Positions 1 to 10,300 of a stretch of 64,000 nt of DNA are shown piece by piece. Source of the stretch: Chrysaora quinquecirrha (lineage: Eukaryota; Cnidaria; Scyphozoa; Semaeostomeae; Pelagiidae); NCBI GenBank assembly GCA_014526335.1, contig JACTAT010000015.1, positions 2,434,679 through 2,498,678 of the forward strand, written 5' to 3'. Below the pieces are notes generated by a model. That model was not told where the DNA came from. It did not search any database and worked only from the letters and a program-made list of their open reading frames with translations. Numbering within the stretch: the stretch's first letter is position 1; each line of letters starts with the position of its first letter. The position numbers were made by a program, and so were the translations under genes.

Positions 1-181
1 TGTAATTATTGCCAAAATGAATTTTGGGCAAGTTATCGCGATTTCCCTCCCGAATCTGTGAAGCCTACAATTATATTCTTTGTAGACTGGGCTTAAGTTT
101 GAAAGAACCAAAGAGTTTCTTTTCAGTGAGAGTAGTCTACAACTGTGCAGTGTGTCATAGTTTTCCTGGTAGATTTCATTT

Positions 182-428
182 AGACCCCGTTTACACTAGA
201 GAAAAAGATGCGGACCCTAAGATCCATTAGATCCGTTTTTTTTCGGGTACGATATGGCTACGATATTTACACGGAACGGATCGAGAGCAGATCCAAATAG
301 ATCCGCGCGTTTAGCGTACCCAAAATGATACAACCCCCTTTCCAAAAAGGCTGTAAACGGAAGACCTATAACGTGACCTTTTTGGGAACCGACCCACTCG
401 GATCCATTCTAGTTTAAACGGTTTCTTA
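182..428. mobile_element. MITE with ACCCCGTTTACACTAGA-type ends
   Basis: The left end reads AGACCCCGTTTACACTAGA. Near 408-428 the inverted complement is present with one change (AGTTTAAACGG). The interior has the repeated word AGATCC and no ORF. The same AGRCCCCGTTTACA terminus bounds the larger element at 4307-6145, so this is probably a short non-autonomous DNA transposon. No family name is assigned. Confidence 0.45.
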
Positions 429-1933
429 ACAGAACGCACAAAGTTAGAACCCACAGCAATTAGGAAAATTACCTGTCAATTTGTTCCATTGATTTGGACC
501 TGAAAGGGCACGACAAGACTGTTACATGATCTATCTACCAGTAGCATAATAGAATTAAGTGTAGTTTCAATAACATCGCAAGAGACAGGGACACGTCGCC
601 GAAACCATGAATCGGGAGCATGGTATGGCGGGGGCATTTGGATCATATGAAATGTTGTTCGTCAACGATGTGCCCGTCATGTCCCTGTCGTGAGAGAATA
701 GAAAATTTAGGATGAGGCAAACGTTTCAAAAATTTCTCTCTTACAAGGTTTTTCTATAAGACACTTAGCTTCGTTTTCAGCCTGTCTGTTTCTGTTCCTT
801 CTGGAGTGATTTCGACCATCTTATCCCCCTGTTATTGTCACCCCAAAACATTCGGACAAGAGCTTCACGCTAGGAAGTTTTGCTCCGTTGAGAAAATCCC
901 CTTGTTCCCTGGAGTGCTGTAAGTATATTTTGTCAGATTGATAGTCAAGCGGATTGATAGGGATTAATTTATCTGATCCTTGTTTCCCAATGTTCCCTTG
1001 TTCCCTGGATACATTTCATATGTTCCCGTGTACCCTTGAACCCCTAAACGACCCTTTACTTGGTAGCTACACATGGCCGACCCAGTATCGTGGAAAACTG
1101 TCACGGCTGAATCGCGTCGCGACGGGGCGACGGCCGTACGTTTGTGTCCCCGTCTATTACAACGATATAGAAACAATACCTTAAGCGATGATGCAGACAC
1201 GAAAAAGAGCAGGATCTAAAGATACTGGACGTGTTTAAAAGTCTTAGATTTTTGAATACTAAAAGTTTCTTTAAATGTTGTTTAAAAACTCGTATGATAT
1301 GGACCGTAGTACAGATCTTAAAGTATGCTTAACACAGTAGTTGGTCTTATTTGAGTTTACATATGCTTTCTAAACTGCAAAGATACAAACAAATAAACAC
1401 TAAATAACACAATAAACATCAAATAAATACTAAATAACACTGGGAGATGACTGGTCATCTTTTGAAAGTTAAGTACTTAAAAAATATTACGTGCCGCCCG
1501 GGTTTTCCGAACCCATCCATGTCTAAACATATCCGTTACTCGTGTAGACCAATGTATAGAAAAATGAAGAACTTTGCTAACCATTCGTACCAATACAATA
1601 TCTTAACTTTTTGAACCGAATTCAACAGCTGAGACAGCTTTTAGATGTAGCTAAAAGATCGTAGCGCTGAAAGCTAAAGCTCATTGACAGCACCCGATTT
1701 GAATCATAAAATTGACTCTAAATGCAAATATTAATCAGCTCTCAAAAGCAATGCATGTCTAAGAGTTTGTTTTATATTCTACTGTCCATTTGTTGAGATT
1801 CTTCGTGAAAAACGAACCCTAATGTACGGAAATTATTGCTGGAGTTCCTCAAATTTTTGAATATCTGAGTGTCTCAGTTGCTTACCAAGAATTTCTTATT
1901 ATAAGTGTAACGAATATGAAAAATTCGACTTAC
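429..1933. other. Gene-free stretch, one dispersed repeat
   Basis: I see no convincing exon on either strand. Positions about 891-1068 form a dispersed repeat rich in the word GTTCCCTTG that recurs at 25173-25378. The minus-strand gene starting at 2015 must cross this stretch as intron or continue outside the window, but I could not identify its second exon here. Confidence 0.5.
891..1068. repeat. Dispersed repeat, TTCCCTTGTTCCCT-rich, copy 1
   Basis: This segment aligns by eye over about 170 bp with 25173-25378. Shared landmarks are CAGATTGATAGTCAAGC, TGATCCTTGTTT and TTCCCTTGAACCCC. There is no coding potential. It is probably a decayed interspersed element of unknown class. Confidence 0.55.
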
Positions 1934-2015
1934 ATGTGTTTGACCAAAAACAGAAAGACGTTTGCAACTGAACCAATGCAAACGCAGCAAAGAGGAGACT
2001 TGATCTGACGTCCAT
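1934..2015 (-). CDS. First exon of a secreted-protein gene (partial)
   Basis: The minus-strand ATG at 2015 opens a 27-codon exon that ends in phase 1 at a GTAAGT donor (intron from 1933 downward). The peptide starts MDVRSSLLFAAFALVQLQTS and is followed by a short aromatic stretch (FCFW), which is a clear signal peptide. A TATA box lies about 80 bp upstream of the ATG. The only other such first exon in the window, at 18538-18616, also encodes a signal peptide ending in an aromatic stretch and also stops in phase 1, so the two may be paralogues. The longer unspliced frame starting further upstream is a shadow. No further exons were found, so the rest of the gene probably lies to the left of the window. 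Family and function are unknown. Confidence 0.5.
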
Positions 2016-2091
2016 TGCGCAAGAACAAAACTTGTTGATACTTGTTGAGCAAACCAGAGGAAATGAAGTGACTCTGTGTGTTCAGCACCAG

Positions 2092-2099
2092 TTTATATA
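2092..2099 (-). promoter_or_regulatory. TATA box of the minus-strand gene starting at 2015
   Basis: The minus strand reads TATATAAA here, about 77 bp upstream of the signal-peptide ATG at 2015. That spacing fits a TATA box, a transcription start about 30 bp on, and a short 5' UTR. It is a motif match only; there is no transcript evidence. Confidence 0.45.
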
Positions 2100-2416
2100 G
2101 ACGCTTGCCCATTTGTAATCGAGTAGCCAATCAACTCATGTTTCTTTGTTCAACGAACCAATGAGCCTTTGATGTAAAAAATGCATTTGACCCTTGCAGC
2201 ATTGAAAGCAGGTTGATTTTTAAGTAACATCAATCCCTTTCATCAACAAAACAGATGCAAACAAGCATAATAAAAAGTACCCTTCAGAGTAAACAAACCT
2301 TATGTCCTTTAATAACCGCCCCCCGGATCAAGCTGTCCATCAGGTTGGTCCCACGGTTCCAGACACCCGTTTGATGGTGTATGTTCAAGCTCTTGGTGAA
2401 AGGAATCAATAGAAAC

Positions 2417-2919
2417 CAGGACCTCTTTTGACATAGTAACCAAGGGGCAAATGCCCCCTAGTCCCTATCATTGCCCACCTAGTTTCATAAAGTTGCCCCC
2501 CCCCCCTAGTACAATGTCCTCTCAAAACAAAACTGCCAAGAAAAGCCAATCTAGGCAAATCTTGAGGTTGTATTTTGAAAATTCTCTGGGGGAGCATGCC
2601 TCCAGACCCCCCTAATAAGGAAAACCTCTGGGGCCCTGTACGTCTTTGGTGCATTTAAAGTCAGCTATAGCATCAGTGCAAGGTGTACGGTGTAAATTCT
2701 CAACTGAAGTAGAGATGCGCCCTTATTCTTTTCTCCAGCTTTGTACGACTGGTTGTGCATTAATTTCTGACCAAAAGAGAAAAAGAGAAGAATGAACTTG
2801 CCAAGACTGGACTCGCACTGTTAAGGAAGCGCTGAAGATAAAACAATAGAACAAAAGAACAAGAAGTCCCCTTAAATTTTTTGCCCCCTCCTAGTTTTAC
2901 CCCCTTAAAAGAGGTCCTG
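2417..2919. mobile_element. MITE with CAGGACCTCTTTT inverted ends
   Basis: CAGGACCTCTTTT at 2417 is mirrored by AAAAGAGGTCCTG ending at 2919. Inside are C-rich words (GCCCCCTAGT and similar). A related, shorter element with ends TGTCAGGGCCTCTTT lies at about 26759-26912. No transposase is encoded, so it looks like a non-autonomous DNA transposon of about 500 bp. Confidence 0.5.
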
Positions 2920-4306
2920 ATTTTTCACCTCGGGATATATCTCATGCATATACAAGAACACTGAAATCCATGCCGGTTCTGTCGTCGCCTTGTCTTGTCT
3001 GACAACGCGAAGGCTTGGTACGGGGCAGCCCTCGCCTGTCTGCTACATAAGCACAAGCCCGAACGGCATGGAACGCACTTGTTTAGGAGACGTGGCGACG
3101 AGCACCCATGGAGTTATTTTTTAATGAAGCAAATGAGCACATCACTACTGTTGCTAAGTGATTTTCATTTCAACCATTGCCATTTCGTGTATTCTCATCT
3201 ACATATCAAAATAATCATAAATAAGCTCATTTCTAAGATTGAATCGTCCCTTTTTCCTAGTTCACAAGATACGTGTACATAATCAATGATAAATACTATA
3301 ACATCACGCAATCTTAAGGCTGGGTTCCATGTGATAAGTTTTTGCATGGCCCTAGTCCTAAGGAGCGTTTCTGCCTTTCTGTTATCTGATCATATTTGCG
3401 CCCATTCAAAACATCCTTGGTTTTACATGTGATGGTTGCTGTCCTTCAAGGCCTGGACTGTAATGCGTTCGTGGTCGAGGTCCAATCAATTTGGCGCCAA
3501 AACTTCTTAGAAATTATGGCGCGAATCCCCATACGAAAGACAATTTGTAAATCAGTCTCACTTGTTGGCCTTTTTTAAGAAATAAAACGGGCTAAAACGC
3601 CAATAGCCAAGATTTTGAGTCAGAAAATTTTAGTAAAGCGAGGATCGTTGAGTGAGAATTATAATGCTGTATCTTGGGGTTTAGTCTGGAATTATTCTGG
3701 ATTGCTTATGATCGCCAGTATGTCGTAAGGATTATCCGACATCATATAGGAAGGTTTCCATTAAAAGGTGCACACAATTTTAAAAACATTCCATTATTTC
3801 CAACTCCAAGCTCCCGTTGACGTTACTATAAGTAACCCTAAGTAACCCATTCAATTTCTCTTAAACCTTTTTCGTTAATTCGTAGACAGTTGTTCGGATT
3901 TGTTCGCATTAATTTCTTCATTTTGAAACGTAGTACCTTTGATCACTCTCGTTAATTTCAACTCGCGCAACTGTGTCAGCAACTGTTCATGTTCTTTCGT
4001 GTTCATTTCTGATCGCATAAATATTAGTCACGTTTAAAATAATGCTTGCTTTAATTCTGCGTCGCAATGTTTTCTGCTTTGCAGAGAAGAAGAAAATATA
4101 ATGTTGTATTGCATTACATCAGGTTGGAGAAGAAGGTAACATCCATGCATCTAGGCCATCCATGCACTTGTTGGGCCTATTTATGACGTCGTAGTCGTGG
4201 AAGAATTGTGCGGTATGAAAATGGCAGTAGCACGCTGTCCGAATCAATTATGGCTTCTTTTACCGTGTCAAACAGCAGTGGCTGGACACTAGCACGGCGT
4301 TAATTC
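2920..4306. other. Gene-free stretch, nothing recognised
   Basis: Both strands carry only short ORFs (up to about 95 codons) without splice-site support or recognisable protein features. No repeat structure stands out to the eye. Confidence 0.4.
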
Positions 4307-6145
4307 AGACCCCGTTTACACTTTGCCGGTACGAGGATGAATACGGTACGAAACTGTACGGTTTTGGCCTTGCGTCTACACTATGGAGGCACAGTTTTGT
4401 GTGATTCCGGTACGAAATGAATACGATACGCTAACCGGCTTCATCTGAAAACGGCAACGGCTGAATACGGTACAGTTTAATGCCGCTTTGCTGAATGAGT
4501 GAGAGAAAAACAATTACTCTTTGTTCTCTTTGACATGAAACAATAGATTTTAGAGAAAAACCGATGACCTTGCTCATCGTATGAAATCACCCTGGAGAAC
4601 GTCTGTGCAGTACCGTGGAGGGTGTTCAGTACTGTGGGGGGTGTTCAGTACTGTGGGGGGATACCATCAGTACTGTGGGGGGATACCATCAGTACATTGG
4701 AGGGTGTTCAGTACTGTGGGGGGATACCATCAGTACTGTGGAGGGATACCATCAGTACAGTGGAGGGTGTTCAGTACGTGTGGAGGATACCATCAGTACT
4801 GTGGGGATACCATCAGTACTGTGGAGGATATTCAGTACTGTGGAGGATACCATCAGTACTGTGGAGGATACCATCAGTACTGTGGGGGGATACCATCAGT
4901 ACTGTGGGGATACCATCAGTACTGTGGAGGATATTCAGTACTGTGGGGGGATACCATCAGTACTGTGGAGGATATTCAGTACAGTGGAGGGATACCATCA
5001 GTACTGTGGAGGGTGTTCAGTACTGTGGATGGGTATCATAAGTAATGTGTTGGATACTTGTTTGTTTTTGCCGAAGGAAGTCTCAGTTTCCAATGTTTTG
5101 GTGTAAATCTCCTATTCCCAAAACCTACGCTTTCTATGCAACTTCGTCCTTACTTTCCTTTTTCTGCGAATTCCCCGCAATATTACCGAGTATTATAAGC
5201 AAAAGCAACTTTTTAATATCTATAACAATATCTTTTTCCATCTTGCGAAAATGATAGAAAAATGCATCAAAAGAAAGAAATGAACCTGAAATGCGTCATA
5301 GTTAAGCTGTAGTGTGAATGAGTGCAATGATTTTTAGTTTTCTGACACGTTTTAAACGCATTTTCTTATCGTATTTCTAACTCCTTTTTAATGCATCTTT
5401 TGTTTAGTGGGAACCAAGCTTTAGGAACTATAAACACTTGAACAAAAGGAGAGGAATTAAATGTAGATTTGCTTTCTTCAGTACTGATCAAGCGCCACAC
5501 AGTGATTTTATCCTCCACATTGCTAAACACCCTCCGCAGAACTGAAAAGATGGTATCCCTCCATAGTACTGAATATCCTCCACAGTACTGATTGTATCCC
5601 CCCACAGTACTGAATATCCTCCACAGTACTGATGGTATCCCCCCACAGTACTGATGGTATCCTCCACAGTACTGATGGTATCCTCCACCGTACTGAATAT
5701 CCTCCACAGTACTGATGGTATCCCCCCACAGTACTGAATATCCTCCACAGTACTGATGGTATCCCCCCACAGTACTGATGGTATCCCCCCACAGTACTGA
5801 TGGTATCCCTCCACAGTACTGATGGTATCCCTCCACAGTACTGAATATCCTCCACAGTACTGATGGTATCCCCCCACAGTACTGATGGTATCCCTCCACA
5901 CGTACTGAACACCCTCCACTGTACTGATGGTATCCCTCCACAGTACTGATGGTATCCCCCCACAGTACTGAACACCCTCCAATGTACTGATGGTATCCCC
6001 CCACAGTACTGATGGTATCCCCCCACAGTACTGAACACCCTCCACAGTACTGAATATCCTCCACAGTACTGCACAGACGTTCTCCAGGGTGGAAATCATT
6101 TCGTTCAATCGTTCATTTCATACCGCCATAATGTAAACGGGGCCT
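4307..6145. mobile_element. MITE (AGRCCCCGTTTACA ends) interrupted by a foldback element
   Basis: AGACCCCGTTTACA at 4307 is mirrored by TGTAAACGGGGCCT ending at 6145. The interior repeats the word GAATACGGTACG near its left end. The foldback element at 4588-6091 sits inside it and is flanked by a 5 bp duplication, so the host MITE is about 330 bp and is the older insertion. A related element lies at 182-428. Confidence 0.5.
4588..6091. mobile_element. Foldback element with tandem-repeat arms, GAAAT duplication
   Basis: The ends are perfect inverted repeats, CACCCTGGAGAACGTCTGTG at 4588 and its complement ending at 6091. They are flanked by the direct repeat GAAAT at 4583-4587 and 6092-6096, a likely 5 bp target-site duplication. 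The left arm (to about 5045) is a tandem array of 19-22 bp units of the type GATACCATCAGTACTGTGG and GATATTCAGTACTGTGG. The right arm (from about 5520) is the inverted complement, with variant units in the same order. The 470 bp centre is AT-rich. ORFs in the arms are by-products of the repeats. Confidence 0.8.
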
Positions 6146-7361
6146 CAGTCATTGACCCACTGTTAAACAATAGCCCGACGGCAAAGGCCAAGAGGACACA
6201 GAGAAAACGGGCACGGCACGACGTCTGAATTTTGGGGTTCCAAATGGCAGTTGCATTGAAGTCTGAATCGGACTCAATTTGCAACTGCAAAGGCCAAGAG
6301 CATTTGGAGAAGACGGGCATGGCAAGACGTCTGAATTGGCCTCGTGCAAAGTGTCGACCCGTGCCGTACAAGAGTATTGCTGACATGGCGCGATTTAGGC
6401 ACACCATCTGGTCCTGAACTGTAATGTATGACACTTAATATTGGTTAAGTCTCGCTCATTGCGGGCTGGGGTAGCGCCACTAGTCTCACTTTAAGTTATG
6501 GGCTTTTTACCTTTGCAATCCTCATGAGAAAGAACTGTAAGAGAGGTGGGAAGACGTCAATTGCGCCCGTGCTAGGTTAGGGCAACTACTCTGGAGTACC
6601 AAATAATCGCTCCTCCCTACTTGTTAATTTTTTAAAAATTTCTACCCCCTGCTCTTTTTCTAATCCCCTCTTTTATTAGTTGAGGATAATTTGGTGAAAT
6701 AGATAAATTCATATTTCCTTAAATTTTTGTTTTGCTGCCCTTCGGTTGAGCAACCTATATTGTTATGTTTTAATGTGATCTCTTGTTTGCTCTCGTACGA
6801 TATCATTTGAGCAGTGGCTGGACTAAGAACAAAGATATGCTTAGCAATTGAGACATTTCTTACAGTACAGTACAATGCTTCAGCTGGCATTTAGGTTTCG
6901 TGCTTTTAGAGTGATATTTGTGCAGGCTTAAAGGTTAATAAAGACCTCAGTTCTTCATCGACACAGCTGTTCAAATCATGTAACGATTTAAGCAACCATT
7001 GACACATCAGCTGTACGACTTCCATCAAATTTGGGTTATTTTAACAACCTAATTTCCTCAACCAATTGCATTTCCAGCAGTACCGCTTCAAATACTACGC
7101 CTTATTTGCTTAGTTTTTTTTTAAGTTTTATCTTGATGTGAAACCCGAACAGATTTGTGTATCGTTTCTATTAATTAAGAAGTTTGTCTTTTCTATTGGT
7201 TTATCGCTTCTATCAAGAAGTTAATACTTAAGTAAAGAATGTATGACTTAACAAGGCATATTAAAAGCCTTTTGCTTTCAAACAGAGCTTGATAAAAGAA
7301 AAACCGAGATTTTCGAATTCAAACAACTTCGTATATTTTTCAATGCATCAAATGAGTATAA
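6146..7361. other. Gene-free stretch, one short internal duplication
   Basis: A segment containing GGCAAGACGTCTGAATT occurs twice, diverged, at about 6182-6237 and 6290-6345. The rest is AT-rich with no supported exon. It lies downstream of the stop codon of the minus-strand gene ending at 7362, so part may be its 3' UTR. I saw no clear polyadenylation signal. Confidence 0.4.
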
Positions 7362-10300
7362 TTAGAAGCACATGTAGTTTGTGAAGCCACTTTGAAAATA
7401 GATATGCTGTGTTGATCCTTGCGTCTTTGCGTTCCTGATGCATTCTGGGAAGGTCTTTGGATCGAATGCCAACTGCAGAAAACAAATTTAGATTAGTTGT
7501 GGAGAATTGCTTATTTTTCTAAATGCAACCATATGTTGTTGTTTTGCAGTAAATAATCAATATTGTTTATTATGTTCGCAATGTTTATTTACAGGTGCCA
7601 TGGGATGGACAATAAAATAAACAAAACAAATAGAAAAATAAGCGAAATTTATGGAAAAATTTCCGCATTAAATGTTTATTACTTTTCTCTTCATTCATTC
7701 ATTAATTCGTAATTTTCTTCTTTGATATCATAAAATAAGCGTTAGTTCGGCACTGCTCCGTTAAGGTATATATTGTTCATATATGCAATCGGTCATTGAT
7801 TTTGTTATTTGTTTTTTGGTTTGTTCTTTCATTCTTTTATTCATTTATTTTTTTGGCGTTAAAATGGCCTTTGCTTTCTTGCAATCTTCAAACCTTGCAA
7901 CCTATCGATTAGTGAAGTAGCAAACTTTTAAGTAGCTGCAATTACTATAAAGTGAGTTGTGGATGATGAAGTAGAAGTAGACAAAGTAGACGAATAAATA
8001 GGGGGGTTGGTGAAAATGATGAAGAAGAAGGATAGGTTGATACAGAAGAGGAAGGCAAAACGATGAGAATGAAGAACAGCAACAAACGATCAAGAAGTAT
8101 AAAAATTTTGTCAAACAAAATGAAAGAGAAGAAGAAAAAGAAGTAGAAAAAGAAGAAGATAGCAAAGAAGTCGATGAAAATGAGGAAAGAAGAACCAGAA
8201 GAATGCAAAAAAGTTGAGATGATGAGGAAGAGGAAGGAGAATACAACGAAGAAAAAGATGATAACGAAAAAAGAAGACAAAGAAGAAGACAAAGAAGACA
8301 AACAACAAGAAAGAAGAAGATAGCAAAGAAGTAAATGAAGATGAAGAAAGAAGAAGAAGAATACGAAAAGATGATGTTGATGAAGAAGAGAAAGAATAAT
8401 ACGAAGAAAAATAAGAAGATTATGATGATAAAAAAGAAGAAGAAAAAGAAGAAAAGGTAGAAGAAAAAGAAGAATAAAAAGAAGAAGATCGCAAAGACGT
8501 CAGTGAAGATGACGAAAGAAGGAAAAGATGAATACAAAAAGATGATGGCGATGAAGAAGAGGAAGAAGAATTGGAAGAAAAAGAAGATTACGAAAAAGAA
8601 GAAGAAAAAGAAGACACGAAAGAAGAATATAGCAAAGGCGTCAATGAAGATGACGAAAGAAGAAGAAGAAGAACAAGAAAAAGATGACGATGGTGAAGGA
8701 GAGGAAGTAGAATACGAAGAAGAAAAAGAAGATGATGATGGAAAAGAAGAAGAAGAAGAAGAAAACGATGACGAAAACAGGAGATAAAGAAAAAGACGAG
8801 GACAAAAAAGAAGAAGAAGAAAAAGAAGAAGATGATGATGCAAAAAAGAGAAGAAGATGATGATCAAAAAGAAGAAGAAAACAATCACAATTGGAGAAAA
8901 CTAAAAAGAAGAGAATGTAGAAGAAGAACAAGTAGAAAAAGAACAACAAGTAGACGGAAAGCCAGAAAGTAGAGCAAGAAATAGTACCATATGAAGTATC
9001 AGAAGAAGCATAAGTAGAAAACGAGAAGGAAGAGTAATTTAAAAAATTTAGGTGGAATGAAGAGCCTGCCAAACAATCTTTTTTGCGTCAACAAGGAAAA
9101 CAATGAAGGTGCTGTGGCGTCGTGGTGTAATCTAGCTGACTCGTGGTGTCAGAAGCTCTGTGTGGTCAGGATTTGAGCCCAGCCACGGTAGCGTCACAGC
9201 CAGGGTCGAGGTCTCGATTAGTTAACCTACTACTGAGATCCTAGCGACTGGCGCTAAACACCATTTCACCTTCAACTTCACCTTCATAATGCCAGAAGAC
9301 AACGGTAACTTACCCAAGCCAACTCAGAGTTGGGGTGATCAAATTTCTTGTCATGAAAGTATCCCTTCATTGACCATCCAAAGCCATTGAGTTTTCCATT
9401 GGAATACAATGCAAATGCTGGGTATGTGGCTTCACAATCCATGTCCTTTGAAACGTTGTACCAGTGGTATGTGCCTAGTAGAGAGAAAACTATTGCAGAC
9501 AACGTACTTTACCTCAATACTACTTCGTCACATATATTGGAATATACAGCATTTCCCCGACAGCTACAAGCTTTGTAATCTGAAATGCTTTAATTGTACG
9601 TAGCAAACCATAAAGCCTGCTTTTAGCTCTCTCTTGCATAGTAAAATCCACAAATAAGAACCTTCATTTATTAAGAACTTGCAGCCTGAAATAATATATT
9701 TCGGAACCAATAAATAAGAACCATTTCAGCCTGATATCTAAGGAGGCTTAATAACGGGTTTTCCGTCCACCCACTGGGGCATCAATGCAATTTGTTCGAG
9801 TTAACCTATTTCATGGACTTCAAAAAATTGCATTCAGACCAATGGTAAGCCTTGCCTGTGAAAACTGTAATGTGCACGTCTTTTCTGTATCTTTTCCCCC
9901 TATAGACTTGCCCCAAGTCTATTTCTTAATTCCTTCTCCTAAGGTACTCAATTTGGCGAAAGAACACACGAGAGAGGGAGAGAAGCTCTCCGTGACTCTG
10001 TTTGCTTGCAGAATGGTGCAGGCAGGAGGACAGCTAGAAGGCATTTTAAAGACATTTATACTGTAGCAGTATAGAAAAAAATGCCCTGGCCAAGCGATCA
10101 AACAATGTTTGTCAAACATCTGAGATTTGCATTTCGAACAAAATCTGTTTCCCATTTGCTACGTAGCAAAATAATGCTCGTCAAACAATTTTTACTCACG
10201 CCAAGCCGAAAATGTTTCTTTACTTCTTCGAAAACATCACGTAAAGAATTCTGTATATTCATGCTTGCAAGCAATGTTTTTGACGTGGCGAAACGTGCAA

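Noticed and set aside
4588..6091. CRISPR-like array of short direct repeats
   Set aside because: Units are contiguous without unique spacers, the arms are mirrored, and the genome is clearly that of an intron-rich eukaryote.
4581..6108. ORFs of 140-232 codons with YHQYCGG-type repeats
   Set aside because: Several frames of both foldback arms are open because of the tandem units; no coding evidence.
6105..6434. Minus ORF of 109 codons with a hydrophobic stretch
   Set aside because: It runs across a transposon end and a short duplicated segment, with no promoter or splice evidence.
7902..9072. F/S-rich minus ORF of 328 codons and K/E-rich plus ORF
   Set aside because: Both are translations of a GAA polypurine tract and lie inside an intron of a well-supported gene.
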